From Petaurus breviceps papuanus (Eukaryota > Chordata > Mammalia > Diprotodontia > Petauridae), in the NCBI GenBank assembly GCA_028583685.1, contig JAMXIF010001253.1:74025461-74089460 (forward strand): DNA of 64,000 bases, given 5' to 3'. Both the position numbers and the translations under genes were made by a program. The notes under the pieces are model-generated. The model did no database searches. It had not been told where the DNA came from and saw only the letters and a program-made list of their open reading frames with translations. Below, one piece after another: positions 10,881-21,971 of this stretch (position 1 is the first letter of the stretch; each line of letters begins with the position of its first letter).

Positions 10881-11780
10881 GGCAAATAAAACATTGGCCA
10901 GAACATGAAAGAATAATTTGATCATTGCATAGCAAAAGAGCAACTTAGAATTTACAGCCTTTAAGGGTAAAATATTTAGTCTCACAGATGAATGACTTTT
11001 GCAAAATTCTCACAACTTTGGTATATATTCAAAAAAACAACAAATGCTACATAGAAATTCAAGGTGGAATGGGGAAGGGAAAAACAAATAAATAAATAAA
11101 AAGCAACCTCAGCTGTTATCAGTTGGCATGCATGAAATGTGATGGTCAATGCAATGCCCTCTGTAAGGCATTAACTGAGTAGAACTTGAGTATCAACTTA
11201 CTGGAACTCAGCCAGCCTATATGTTTACAATTTTGTTCATCTCACTTTAAGACTGGCTCATTTCATTAAAAGGAATGCTCAAGTGGGTAATCAATAAAAT
11301 GGAAATAGAAATCAGCAGGTGTCTGTGAGATTAGAGATTCTCCCCAATCACACCTCCAGTCCCTGACACACATATGTACATCAAAAAAGCCTTCCACCCC
11401 AATACACTCAAGGCAACATATACCACCCAGCAAAGTATGTTCTAATTAATTATTCACCTCTAAAACGAGTGTGAGGTAGAGGCAAATTCAGACTACCCCA
11501 AATTTTGTTAGAATACTAATGAAATTATTCACCTTAGAAAACCTAGCTAAATGCCTAAGTATATTTTAAAATGTATTTATTTACATGATTTAAATTGGAG
11601 CACTTGCACCCCTGACAAGAGCACTATTTTCATATCCCAAATAAAACTAAAACATAGGTAAAAAAAATAAGTGAGAAAAAAGGAATATATGTTTCAAATT
11701 CCAGTTAGAAATTTCCATTTAAAAAGACAGGTTTTCAGTCATGACTCAACCTATGAAGACATTGCCATGCCAGGAAGAAA
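10881..11780. other. Repeat-poor unassigned stretch
   Basis: About 900 bases without a recognisable repeat apart from a short (AAAT)n at 11087-11100. No convincing frame. One of the more repeat-poor parts of the window. Confidence 0.5.
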
Positions 11781-11858
11781 AGGCTTCACTTCTCTGTCTC
11801 TCTGTCTCTTTCTTTCTCTCTGTCCCTCTCTCTCTCTCTCTCTCTTCACTTCTCTTCA
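11781..11858. repeat. (CT)n-rich tract
   Basis: Imperfect TCTCTGTCTC units leading into pure CT. The two frames across it (poly-LS) are not genes. Confidence 0.9.
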
Positions 11859-12188
11859 CTTTAACACTTCAAAGATCCATGATTTCATTGACATCAGCAC
11901 TGACCCCTTCCATTGACATAGATTTCAACCTTTCTATTACTCAGGAGACATTCTTCATGACATGCTATAATCCACATATGAATTGCCATGTGATCAACCT
12001 TCCTGTCATGAGTATCACTGAATCTGACTAGGTTCATTCTCAGATGAGAGCTAGCCAGTACAACCATATCTGAAGCTTTTTACCTTGAGAGGAAGGATGT
12101 TCCAGAGTTAATATAATTCATTCTGCTGACACAGACTTCAAAGAATTCAGTGTTGTCCCCATGCCATGATGAAACATCAGGGTAGGAC

Positions 12189-12223
12189 AACAACAACAAT
12201 TACTACTACCACTACCACTACCA

Positions 12224-12305
<82 letters not shown>

Positions 12306-12346
12306 CACTACTGTTACTACCACTACTGCTACTACCACTACTACTA

Positions 12347-12402
<56 letters not shown>
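12189..12402. repeat. (CTA/CCA)n trinucleotide array
   Basis: About 210 bases of TAC triplets with CAC, TGT and TGC variants, opening with (CAA)n. It reads poly-T on the plus strand and poly-V on the minus strand. It directly abuts a MIR, whose tail probably seeded it. Confidence 0.97.
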
Positions 12403-12403
<1 letters not shown>

Positions 12404-12625
12404 TTTATATAATGCTTATAAGTTCAAAAAACAAGCCAGGCATTGTGCTAAGCACTGTACAAATATGATCTCATTTGATCCTCACAACAACCCTATGAGA
12501 TAAGTGCTATTATTATCCCCATTTTACAAATGAAGAAACTTAGACAAACATAGGTCAAGTGACTTGCCTAGGGTTACACAGTTAGTAAGTATCTCAGGTT
12601 GGATTTGCAGCCTGCTCTCAAGAGA
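12403..12625 (-). mobile_element. MIR SINE, minus, well preserved
   Basis: GCCAGGCATTGTGCTAAGCACTG, TGATCCTCACAACAACCCTATGAG, CCCCATTTTACAAATGAAGAAACT and AAGTGACTTGCCTAGGG: a near-complete MIR antisense. Confidence 0.85.
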
Positions 12626-13860
12626 GTAGTGGTGCCATGGAATGGAAGTACCTTCAAGAGACTATGGAGTATGTGTAGATAGACATTCTATAACTTGTTC
12701 TGGTGTACTGACCATGTGGTTCCTTTAAAGAAACCCTTTTTGTGTAGCTAGAACTGGGAGCACCTTCACAAAGGCCTTAATTGGCCTTGGCCATTCTTTT
12801 TAATTCATTCTGTTTGGATGCCTGATTTTGATGGATCTCTGATTCCTTTGCTTACAGTATTTGGAAAGAGACAATGCTGTAAGGCAAAAGGCTTGTATCT
12901 CTTACCCTCTGAGGATGTATGGCCCTGTGAATACAGACTTGAATTCTTTGCCCAACTGGGCACTTATTATTTCATTTTAGGTGAAAGGAAAGTGTTATTC
13001 CATTGTTCTAGCATCCAGATTTTGCAGTGAGCTTAGCATTGATACCCTGATGAGTAATTAGTGGTTTTGTGACCTTTGAAAGTGACCTAGGGGATCCTGC
13101 TTTATGGTATCAGAGATAAGAACTCTTGTAGCAGCAATGCTGAATGAGATCAACTTTGTTGAACCAATGTCGTGTAGAAACCCAGGTAAGTTTGAGCCCA
13201 TTGTCCCCAGATACTGAAGTTGTAGGGAAGAGAGTGCCTTTGAGGTGTTGGTAGGAAATGTTTGTACTTTTGTTGCTGGCATGTCTTCAAAGTAAATATT
13301 CTTACTAGATATTAAGTGGTTAAATGGAATTGGAATGCTAACCCTGGCATCTAACATTGGAAGAAGTACAACTGATGAGGTCTTGGGCCTAAGGTGTTAG
13401 AAAAGAGACATTTTCAAAACAATTTGGTACTCTTAGGACCCTGAGGAAGCATTATGACTAGAATGACTCTGGGATAGTGGGCCAGAGAATTAATTGTTAT
13501 ATACATAAGAATGGGATGATTTATTTACTCTACCATATCCTCTTGAATAATAAGATACCTAATCAAACAATTGCAATCATAGACACTAGACTAAATGTGA
13601 AAAGTTTTTGCAACTGTGGTATTAACACAACAATTGTATTCAGATAAGTTAAGGAAATTTGGCCACATCCCAGGTGGTAACTATACATTATTAATCAAGT
13701 TGAAATTCTTTCTAGAGGTTAGATCAGGTGTGGTTTTCTAGCACAGCACTGAAGAATGACTTCCTGGGGGCAAAAGAGAGGCCTTACCTTTGGCCTTGGC
13801 CAGTTCTTATTACCTCTTCTTTGGTTGGAGTGGGCTTTTACAGTATTTGAAGGGTCTGCA
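12626..13860. other. Unassigned, with a weak internal direct repeat
   Basis: No gene or named repeat. Segments near 12772-12880 and 13782-13866 share GGCCTTGGCCA and CTTACAGTATTTG/TTTACAGTATTTG in the same order, so they may be copies of one old dispersed element. The frames at 12818-13030 (+) and 13058-13357 (-) carry no recognisable motif. Confidence 0.4.
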
Positions 13861-13861
13861 G

Positions 13862-14222
13862 CAGGAGTGGGGAACCTGTGGCCTCAAGGCCACATGTGGC
13901 CCTCTAGGCCCTCAAGTGAAGCCCTTTGACTAAATCCAAACTTCACAGAATTAATCACCTTAATAAAAGAAAGCTAGGTGGTGCAGTGGATAGAGTACTA
14001 GTCCTGGGGTCAGGAAGATGTAAGTTCAAATCAGGCCTCAGAAACTTCATACTTACTTGCTGTGTGACCCTGGACAAGTCACTTAATACTGATTGCCTCA
14101 CCAAAAAAAATCCACTTATAATTTTTTAATCCCTTAATAGAAGAACTTATTCTGTGAAGTTCAGATCTTGAGGACCTAAAAGGTTATATGTGGCCTCGAG
14201 GTCACACATTACCCATCCCTTG
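13862..14222. mobile_element. Palindromic hAT-type MITE split by a SINE
   Basis: Left end CAGGAGTGGGGAACCTGTGG, right end an inverted version ending ACCCATCCCTTG. The inner arms CCACATGTGGCCCTCTAGG and CACTTGAGGACC-type also mirror each other. The CAGGGGTGGGGAACC-style ends suit hAT MITEs. A SINE sits in the middle (13971-14130). Confidence 0.8.
13971..14130 (+). mobile_element. Short marsupial tRNA SINE nested in the MITE
   Basis: AGCTAGGTGGTGCAGTGGAT through GGACAAGTCACTTAATAC and an A-tail. Flanks ACCTTAATAAAAG (13958-13970) and CCCTTAATAGAAG (14131-14143) are the target-site duplication, so the SINE is the younger insertion. Confidence 0.88.
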
Positions 14223-14635
14223 TCTGGAGGATTTGAGCTTCCAACCTTCCCATCAGAGTCCTAGTCACATATCTGGATCAGCTGGCAGTAGCATATACAT
14301 CAGGAGCCAAAGACAGATGGATTATGATTCACCAAACTCCAAGGAAAATTTCTGAGCACCTCACAAATAGCAGGAAAAAAATTTCAGCAACTAAGGAGCT
14401 GCATTTTATGTTTGTTTGCCATGTATGTTTGTGAAGTTCGAGCCCACTTTCCCTTGGACTCTATGTAATTGTGGCAGAGTGTATCAGGAATTTTTGTGGA
14501 GTATTTTATACCAACTATCCTTATCTTAAATATTCTTTTCTAAAAGCTACTTAAGGCTGGCTGATTAAAATAATTCTAAACTGATCATCTTGGAAAGAAA
14601 CACACCAGTGAGTACCCAAATAACTGGCATTAGAG
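14223..14635. other. Unassigned stretch
   Basis: No repeat, RNA gene or credible frame recognised. Confidence 0.5.
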
Positions 14636-14873
14636 CAGGAGTTGTTAATTTTTGTGTGTCATGGATGCTTTTGGCAGTAGACTGAAGCCCATGAACTCCT
14701 TTTCAGAAGAATTTTTTAAAATGTAGAAACACATAATACATAAAATTGCAAAAGGAAACATATTGTAGTAAGATAGTTATTGAAATATTAAAGGTTGCAG
14801 GTTAATGAACCTCTTGAAATCTTTCACAAAGCATTTGGGAGTCTATGGATCCCAGTTTAAGAAGGAGCCACTG
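14636..14873 (+). mobile_element. hAT-type non-autonomous DNA transposon
   Basis: Left end CAGGAGTTGTTAATTTTTGTGTGTCATGG and right end GGATCCCAGTTTAAGAAGGAGCCACTG are inverted (family ends about CAGGGGTTCTTAACC). The inner AACACATAATACATAAAATTGCAAAAGG is typical. A second copy lies near 46.0 kb. Confidence 0.7.
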
Positions 14874-15985
14874 CTTTAGATAGTCACCTTGCAAATCCTA
14901 AGCAAGACTCTTAGACTTATGAAGGGTAAATGTAAGCATTTTAATAAGTCCCAAAGAACCATCTGTAGGAGTGGGAGTTGAAATTAGGAACTGAAAATTT
15001 TTACATGGACTACATTGTGGGGGACTCCATCGGAGTAAATATCATTCCCTTTCATTTTGGGGCCACCCACTGGTGCCTAACATATGTCCAAGGCTTAAAT
15101 AAATGAGCCTGTTTTCTATTGTCTCTAACTAAGCCTTTTTGTCCTTTTTATTGGGCAAGTTTGGAATTCCAGTAGGGTTGCCATTGTAGTGATGGGGAAC
15201 CTTTGGAGGGATTTGGTGTACACTTTTGAATAGATACTGAGGAAATTTACCTGGGCTTCACAAGTAATCACCTATGGTATAACAACCCTAAGAGAAAATC
15301 TAGTGTACCCTGTGTAGAAAGGGATACCTAAAAAATCTGTCCAGATCTCAGTTGGATGCCTTTTATAACGAATGACTCATGGAAGAATTTTTCACTGAAG
15401 ACAGTTTTATTTCTCATCTAATGGCAAGAGAGCTACTTCTAGTTGGCACTAGATCCCTATTCCCCATAGTGAGAGCCCCAGAAACTTAAGGAATTCTTAA
15501 GGGTACAAGCTTTCCCTCTGAGCAAGGAACCTTTATTTTCTTTTTCTTTTTCATTGTTTTGGGGTTGGAGAACACCTTCCTTGCAAGCAACAAGGAAGAC
15601 AGTAATCTATGAGAACTTTGTAAAATGTTATCGTTTTCTTAAATGGTATCATTAATTTATTTGGAAGTATTGAAGAATATTAATTACCAGAATTATTTAT
15701 AAACTATGCCACATAGACTTTTCCTGAGATTCCTTATTACAAAACACTGGAAAAGGCATTTGAGACAGATAATATAAAACCTCCTCCAACTCATTAAAGA
15801 GCTTTCCAAGATGTGTGACTATGGACTTTGCCAAAAATACTCCAGTATATTTTCTGGGAACAGAAAATAGTAAAAAAAAAAACTAGGGGGGATAGAATGG
15901 ATTTACTACCAACGTAAAAAGAGGATTTATTTAACCCTGCTGCACTTAAAGTGATGATACCCAAATAATCTCTCATAAGCCTTAG
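14874..15985. other. Unassigned repeat-poor stretch
   Basis: About 1.1 kb with nothing I recognise. AAATAAATGAGCCTG near 15100 looks like a polyadenylation signal, but no upstream gene is evident. Confidence 0.45.
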
Positions 15986-15992
15986 GCTAATG

Positions 15993-16138
15993 AAAGAAAG
16001 AAAAGAAGGAAGGAAGGAAGGAAGGAAGGAAGGAAGGAAGGAAGGAAAGAAGGAAGGAAGGAAGGAAGGGAAGAGAAGGAAAGGAGGAAGGAAGAGAAGG
16101 AAGGAAGGGAGGGAGGAAGGGAGGGAGGGAGGAAGAAA
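15993..16138. repeat. (GGAA)n tetranucleotide array
   Basis: About 145 bases of AAGG units with GGGAGG variants at the right end. The poly-KEGR frame over it is an artefact. Confidence 0.97.
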
Positions 16139-16242
16139 TGAAAAAAATCCTTTGAACTACAGTGACACTGAATATGAATCGTTTACATATATTAAGGAAA
16201 CTTGGCTGATCCAGAGAGCATCTGTAAATTATTAAGTTGAAC

Positions 16243-16444
16243 CAGTGATGTCAAACTCAAATAAAAATGGATCCCTGTGGGCCACGTATTGACTTAGAAA
16301 ACTACAAATTAACATTATCTGTTTTATGTTATATTTTAATTTATTTTGTTAAGCATTTCCAATCACATTTTAATGTAGCTTATACACACTAGGGAGCTTT
16401 GTGGGCTATTTGCTGTCTGTGGACAGTGAGCTTCACACCTTTGA
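16243..16444 (+). mobile_element. hAT-type MITE (CAGTGATGTCAAACTC ends), copy 1
   Basis: Left CAGTGATGTCAAACTCAA, right TGAGCTTCACACCTTTG, inverted. The middle has GACTTAGAAAACTACAAATTAACATTATC and CATTTTAATGTAGC. The opposite-orientation copy at 17145-17347 confirms the boundaries. Confidence 0.8.
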
Positions 16445-17144
16445 TCTAGAGAACCTGAGTCACTGGAGAGTTTGGGGTAACCATGGAATTCTGTCACAGC
16501 CTTGAAGAACAAATGTAGGGCTGAACTGTAGCAGAGAATGAAGATGACAAAGAGGGTCGGTGACTCTATGGGCATTTCAAAGCAAAAGACTTAGACTAAG
16601 AGTTTTTTGGACCTGAAAAAAAAGGTTGAATTTTTCTCTAACTTTTGACACATGTCTATCCATAGATACTTCCATATAATTTTCTATTTCTTCACCCAAA
16701 TATTTCTATAATCTGAATTTTGCCTCAATTAAAAAAAAACAAACCCAGTGCCTTTTTTTTTTTAAAAAGACTGTTGAGTAGAAATATCTATAAATATAGC
16801 ATTAGGTAGAGAACCCAGTCTCTGCCTAAAGGTTAGGAATTTTCCTGACTGAGGGGTTCAGAATGATTGTGATTCAATTAACTATCTCTCTAAAATAAAC
16901 TTCTTAAATCCAAAGAGAAGGGAATCATATGCATCTCAGTGGGCATCAAATGACCTCTAGGTTTAGATGAGCTAATTAGTGCAATAGGATATTATGCTAT
17001 GATATTGTAGGATGATACTTTGGTCATATCCATGTGCATTGCCAAAAAGGCTCTCTTGCATTGAATTTACTTTTAGAGATTAGATTGAGAATCCACTTAG
17101 TATGCTAATACTCCTCCATGGTACACCAGTAGAAGACTCTACAC
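16445..17144. other. Unassigned stretch
   Basis: No recognisable repeat or gene. A-rich and T-rich short runs near 16730-16760. Confidence 0.5.
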
Positions 17145-17347
17145 CAGAGGTGTCAAACAAATGACCTGTCCAATGCTCTCAAGTGTGACCAAAACATATT
17201 AAAATGTAATTGGGAATTATTTAACAAAATAAATAAAAACACAATAGAACATAAATAATGTTAATGTGTTTCTTAAAAAATCAATACATGGTCCACAGAG
17301 AGGCCTCGTATGTGGTTTATTTGATCCTATTTCTATTTACATCACTG
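17145..17347 (-). mobile_element. hAT-type MITE, copy 2, inverted relative to copy 1
   Basis: CAGAGGTGTCAAACAAATG at one end and TTCTATTTACATCACTG at the other. The interior AATGTTAATGTG and ATTAAAATGTAATTGGG is the reverse complement of copy 1. Both copies are 202-203 bases, supporting the called ends. Confidence 0.8.
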
Positions 17348-18413
17348 CTTTATGTTACTCAATAAATGCTCCTTAGTGACTGTGAAAAGTAGTCCATGAT
17401 CTTGGCTATGGAGCTTGCCATGGTTTGGCAGTCTCTACTTTTGTCTCTCAGTGTTATAGGATGAAATCCTTGCTTCAAAATAATCTCCACTCTTTCTATT
17501 AGCTGTTTGTAAATCTGGCCATTAGACTGATGTCATTTTCTATCATTCCATAGCATTACTTGAATTTTATGATTTACGGATAGTTTCTTTCTTTGTCCCT
17601 GATTTTGCATGACCCTATGTACTTAGATTTGCCACACAGGCATTTGTTATAACAATTCTAAGCAACAGTGCTTACAAAGAAGATGAAGGGTAACTTAACA
17701 ATTCTATAAATCCAATTATACTACAACCCATTTCTTCCCTGTTCACACTTAATTTTCCCCACTTAGGCTCTTCCTTATCAGAGGCTGTGCATCTCTAGCC
17801 ATTTTTCCCCTGCTTAAAGTATTTTCTTCTTTAAGTTTGTTCATAATCTTAGAATATTATTACCAGGGGGCTATCATCTCTAGCCACTTTATAATTTATA
17901 GCCCATAACTCATGCCAACCCCTCCATTGTATACTATGTTTAGTTCTCAGGTCCAGATAATTTTCAGGCTTTGGAGAGTCTTGACATCTAACAATGAGTC
18001 ATAACACCAAGATGGTTGGTTGATTCTATAAATTGGTGGTGGGGATAATAACCTAGAAAGTAAATGAGAATTGCATAGTATACATCTGAGAGCAAAATGA
18101 CCCCATATGTACAAAAACACATTCCAAAAAGTCTCATGTAACTGCAAAATAAAAAGCAAGCAGTAATCTGATTAGAATTTGAAAAGAAATTGGCTAAATA
18201 TTGGATAGTATAGGATTAGAAATAGTGAAAGACAAGGGGAAGTTATGACTAACTTTAACTGAAAATTAATGAAGAGTAGGATGATTTCAATCATCCAGGA
18301 TTTTCATTCACAGTTTGGGGATATGGGGCAGGGGCAATTCATACTTTCTCAGGTTCTTGGGGGAATATGCTATTCAGTAAACTCCTAAGTTCAAATGAAT
18401 TTTTCAGAGCTTT
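17348..18413. other. Unassigned stretch with an L2 tip
   Basis: CTCAATAAATGCTCCTTAGTGACTG (17355-17385) looks like the last bases of an L2. The rest is unrecognised and without a credible frame. Confidence 0.4.
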
Positions 18414-18428
18414 GGTAAAGACATTCTT

Positions 18429-18719
18429 TTTTTTTTTTTTTTTAAGCAATCGGGGTTAAGTAACTTGCTCAAGGTTACACGGCCAGTTATTTCTGGGTGT
18501 GGTGGATTCGATCTCCAGGTCATCCCAACACTGGAGCCGGTGCTCTTACTCGCTGAGCCACCTGGCCGCCCCTAAGCAATTGGGGTTAAGTAACTTGCTC
18601 AAGGTTACACAGCCAGGTGTTTCTGGGTGGGTGCTAAGTGTCTGAGCCCGGGATTCGATCTCCAGGTCTTCTCAACACTGGAGCCGGTGCTCTTACTTGC
18701 TGTGCTACCTGGCCGCCCC
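18429..18719 (-). mobile_element. Tandem dimer of a tRNA-derived SINE
   Basis: Two head-to-tail monomers (18444-18572 and 18573-18719) both run from TAAGCAAT[C/T]GGGGTTAAGTAACTTGCTCAAGG to CTGGCCGCCCC. Only one poly-T tract, at the left edge, serves both. A perfect 15-base duplication GGTAAAGACATTCTT flanks the whole (18414-18428 and 18720-18734), so the dimer inserted in one event. The left monomer has a short internal deletion. The subfamily (GGCCAGGTGGC... head) is shared with the monomer at 36492-36650. Confidence 0.92.
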
Positions 18720-18867
18720 GGTAAAGACATTCTTACTAAAAAGGACAAATAAGATCTGAAATTTTAAGTAGCATCCCTCCAGGAGAAAATGAAAGGTTTT
18801 ATACAAATTATCTGAGAACTACTTTATCTGGATGTTTACAGAAAATGTTTCATTAAACTGTTCACAA

Positions 18868-19062
18868 CAGATTCATCTAGTAATGTAGTTAATCTGTATA
18901 TAAAGTGCTTTGGGAAATTCAGAATACTTCATAAATGTGAATTGTTGATCTGGAAATGCCCTGCTATACTGTTGGCTAGAGGACCAACCTTGAATTCAGG
19001 GAGACCCAGGCTTAGTAGGAAAGTCTCAGTGCGCTGGGCAACTCTCTAAGAAAAGGAGTTTA
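18868..19062 (+). mobile_element. MIR tail and CORE-SINE fragment
   Basis: TATATAAAGTGCTTTGGGAAATTC...CTTCATAAATGTGAATTG (18895-18945) is a MIR tail. GAGACCCAGGCTTAGTAGG...GGGCAACTCTCTAAGAAAAGGAG (19005-19060) matches another SINE core also seen near 46.1 and 55.9 kb. Confidence 0.5.
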
Positions 19063-19705
19063 AAATGTCTCATCTCCTGTCTCTCTGCATCAATTAAAAT
19101 AGTTTTCACATGAGAAGTTCCTAATGCCGATAAAAACCACTTCTGAATCAAAAAGTATCCATTTGCTGACAATTTTGCTGCTGCTTCTATAGGACTGTTT
19201 CTCATACTCTTCTCCCTGTACTCAACAGATACACAAGTTATTGAAGTCCACTGGATGTATGTGATATCTGCTAACCCAAAGGCACATCAAAACATTCATT
19301 CTTTCCACTTCATGGGAGTTTCAGAACCAATTTTTCTATGGCTATGGCATGTAAAAAAGGCCTGTTTAGACCAATGGTGGTGAATCAGATGAACTCAATT
19401 TTCTGCTGCAATCAGGTTTAGAAGTGTTTTTTTATAGATGCCCCATAAAATTCTGTGAAAGCAAGTCTGATTTAAAACCATAGATAATTTCTTATGCTTA
19501 TAATTATTCAAATATATAATTATACCAGTCACAAACCCAGATTTTGAAAGCCAGCTACATTCCAGTATAACTATCTCAGAAACAAAAGATAAATGATGGA
19601 AGACTTGGATGAATCTCCCACAAATTCAGTGACTCCAGTCTGGCTCCAGTCCACCTTTTGAGACTTACTTCATACTACTCTCTTTCATATACTCTACATT
19701 CCTGA
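19063..19705. other. Repeat-poor unassigned stretch
   Basis: No repeat or coding signal recognised. A candidate for cross-species conservation testing. Confidence 0.5.
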
Positions 19706-19945
19706 CAGTAGCATACCTATAAATGTTTAATAACCAGCTTCGGGGGTAGGAGGAAGAAAGGGAGATGTAGGTTTGATATACTTTAAATCTAATATTCAAT
19801 ATTAACATTTCTTTACTTTCTTAAGTCCAGAATAGACAATAAAAATAAATAAATAAAGATCTGATTTCTGAGGCATAAATGCTCCCAGTGAAAATCTAGC
19901 AATTGGTTCTTGTGAGAGATCTGAGTTGGCTCCAACACACCCCTG
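19706..19945 (+). mobile_element. Unnamed 238-bp MITE-like repeat, copy 1
   Basis: Starts CAGTAGCATACCTATAAATGTTTAATAACCAGC and ends TTGGCTCCAACACACCCCTG. It shares TTTCTTAAGTCCAGAATAGACAATAAAA, GCATAAATGCTC and CTAGCAATTG with copies at 32.5 and 41.8 kb. The flank ATTCC repeats on both sides (ATTCCTGA/ATTCCAGC), a partial 8-bp duplication as expected of hAT elements. Confidence 0.7.
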
Positions 19946-20109
19946 ATTCCAGCTAAACTAGTAGAATGTGCTGTTAGCAAAATTCTTCATTTCATATTAC
20001 ATTTCTGTGTCTATGCACAAGCTGTGTCACTCCTCAACTTATATTACATAGAAGCCTTAGCTTCCTTAAAGGATCTCCTCCTAAGCAAGCTACTATTGCA
20101 GGCACTTCG

Positions 20110-20325
20110 TGACATGTAACCTTTCTTGATCTCCTTAGGAGCTACTTCTGTTTCTCTCCTCATATGATCTAATATTTACTTAGTTCTTTAAACTGTTGTA
20201 TCTCCCAGTAGAAAAGGAGCGTGAGGATGTGTGTTGATTTTGAATTTGAATCCCTAATATCTAACATAGGGCCATGTACACACTGGGCTTTTAACAAACC
20301 CTTGTTGGATAGAATTGAATAGGAT
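20110..20325 (+). mobile_element. L2 3' end, degraded
   Basis: CTGTTGTATCTCCCAGTAGAAAAGGAGC, then CCCTAATATCTAACATAGGGCC and AACAAACCCTTGTTGG follow the order of the L2 3' UTR. Confidence 0.5.
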
Positions 20326-20520
20326 TGAAATGAATTAATTCAGATCATAATAGATTAGAATAGTTAAGCAGACTACAATTTTAGTGTGTACATTTACTTC
20401 TTGGAATTTTCCACAAATTTCAATCATTTGTAATTTCATAGTATCATATTTGGATTCTGAGTAATGAGGTATACTGGGTAATAAAGAGAATATAAAATAT
20501 ACTCATAGCTATTCTCCCTT

Positions 20521-20778
20521 TAATTTTTTTAATCAAATGCTTTATTAACTTCTGGTTTACATCATTCTTTTCTCCAAATTTTGAATTGCAAATTTTTCTC
20601 CCTGTTTTTCCCCTATCCACCACCCCAAAATAGCGATCCCATTGGATATCCCCTCCTCCAATATGCTCTCTCCTATATCTTCCCCCATTCCCCCTCCAAT
20701 TTTCTAGTAGGGCATGGTGGATCTCTATGTCCCAGTGCCTGTATATCTTATTTCCCAGTTACATGTAAAATAATAATA

Positions 20779-20826
<48 letters not shown>

Positions 20827-21971
20827 CACACACACACATATATTAAACATTTGATTTTAAAACTTTGAATTCCAGATTCATTCCCTTCTTCCCTTGTCAC
20901 CCACCCTTACTGGGAAGTTAAGCAATTCAATATAGGTTGTACATGTGTAGCTATGCAAAACATTTCCATAGTGGATATATTGTAAAAGACTTGACTATAT
21001 TTCCCTCCCTCCTATCCCACTTCCCACTTGTTCTATTCTCTGCTTTGATCCTGTCCTTTTTCAAAAGCAGGTGCTTCCAACTTCTCTCCTCCCCAGCCTG
21101 CCCTCCCTTCCATCATCCCCCCCTCTCATCCCCTTCCCCCCTACTCTCCTGTAGGGTGAGATACCCTATTTAGTGTGTATTTCATTTCCTCCCCAAGCCA
21201 AATTCAATGAGAATAAAGTTGGCTCATTCCCTTTTGCTTTCCTGTTCTTCCCCTCCATTGTAACCATTTTCCCTTGCCTCTTCTATATGAGATAGTTTAC
21301 CCCATTCTGTCTCTCCCCATCTCCTCTCATTATATTCCTCTCTCACCTCTTAATCTCACCTTTTAAGTATCATCCCTTCCTATTAAATTGTTCCTGTACC
21401 TTACATCTATGTATATATGTTTACAGGTATACCCTAGATCACAATCTAGATCCAAGCAGGTTAAAGCAAGACCAATTACCCCTCAGACTAGTTGCTTTGT
21501 CCCCCTACAATCTGCAGGCCAGGAGCTGAAGCTGCAGTATGGTGGTGGCTGCATGGCTGCTGTGCCTCAGCCACTTCTCTCCCCAGAGGAAAAGGCAGAC
21601 CGAACTCCCAAACTACCGGATCCCAAGGTCCACACTGCACTCACCTCTCACTTTGCCCTTAGCCTCTATGTGTTGATAATTCTGAAAATCGCCACAGGTG
21701 CTCGTGATCTTAAGTCCCTCCAGCCATCAGCTGGTCAGGCCTGCCCTGAGGCTAAAACATCCAGCCTGGTGTGGGTCTGGGCTCCCAGAGCACTGCACTG
21801 ACCACTTCCTGCTGGCCTGCCAGGCTGTTCTCAGTGGGAGTTTAGCTTCTCTGTGTCATTTTGTGGGTTCTGTAGCCCCAAAGTTTGTTCAGAGTCACCT
21901 TGAATTGGAGGAGGTGGGAGCCAGAGCGACACAGAAGTCCTGTTTCTACTCCACCATCTTGACTCTGCCCA
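20521..21971 (-). mobile_element. Short full-length HAL1/L1-type element without ORFs
   Basis: Read on the minus strand it begins GGGCAGAGTCAAGATGGTGG, the AAGATGG-style start of mammalian L1 5' UTRs. It runs about 530 bases of GC-rich 5' UTR-like sequence, passes directly into a purine-rich 3' UTR (GGGAGAGACAGAATGGGGTAAAC; ACACATGTACAACCTATATTG) and ends AATAAAGCATTTGATTAAAAAAATTAAA. CTATTCTCCC-TTTA (from 20509) and CTATTCTCCTCTTTA (from 21972) flank it as a target-site duplication. No ORF1 or ORF2 sequence is seen, so it is a both-ends-intact deletion derivative. A (TA)n tract interrupts the 3' UTR. The 137-codon frame at 21388-21801 (+) is antisense to its 5' UTR. Confidence 0.8.
20780..20842. 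repeat. (TA)n / (CA)n microsatellite
   Basis: About 43 bases of TA then ACACACACAC, inside the 3' UTR of the HAL1-type element. Confidence 0.95.

Noticed and set aside
12166-12468. Poly-threonine frame of 100 codons
   Set aside because: Translation of the CTA array, flanked by MIR sequence.
12626-15600. Possible LTR retroelement
   Set aside because: Only a weak repeat pair and a lone AATAAA. No recognisable internal region, so no family is named.
21388-21801. 137-codon frame on the plus strand
   Set aside because: Antisense to the 5' UTR of the HAL1-type element.
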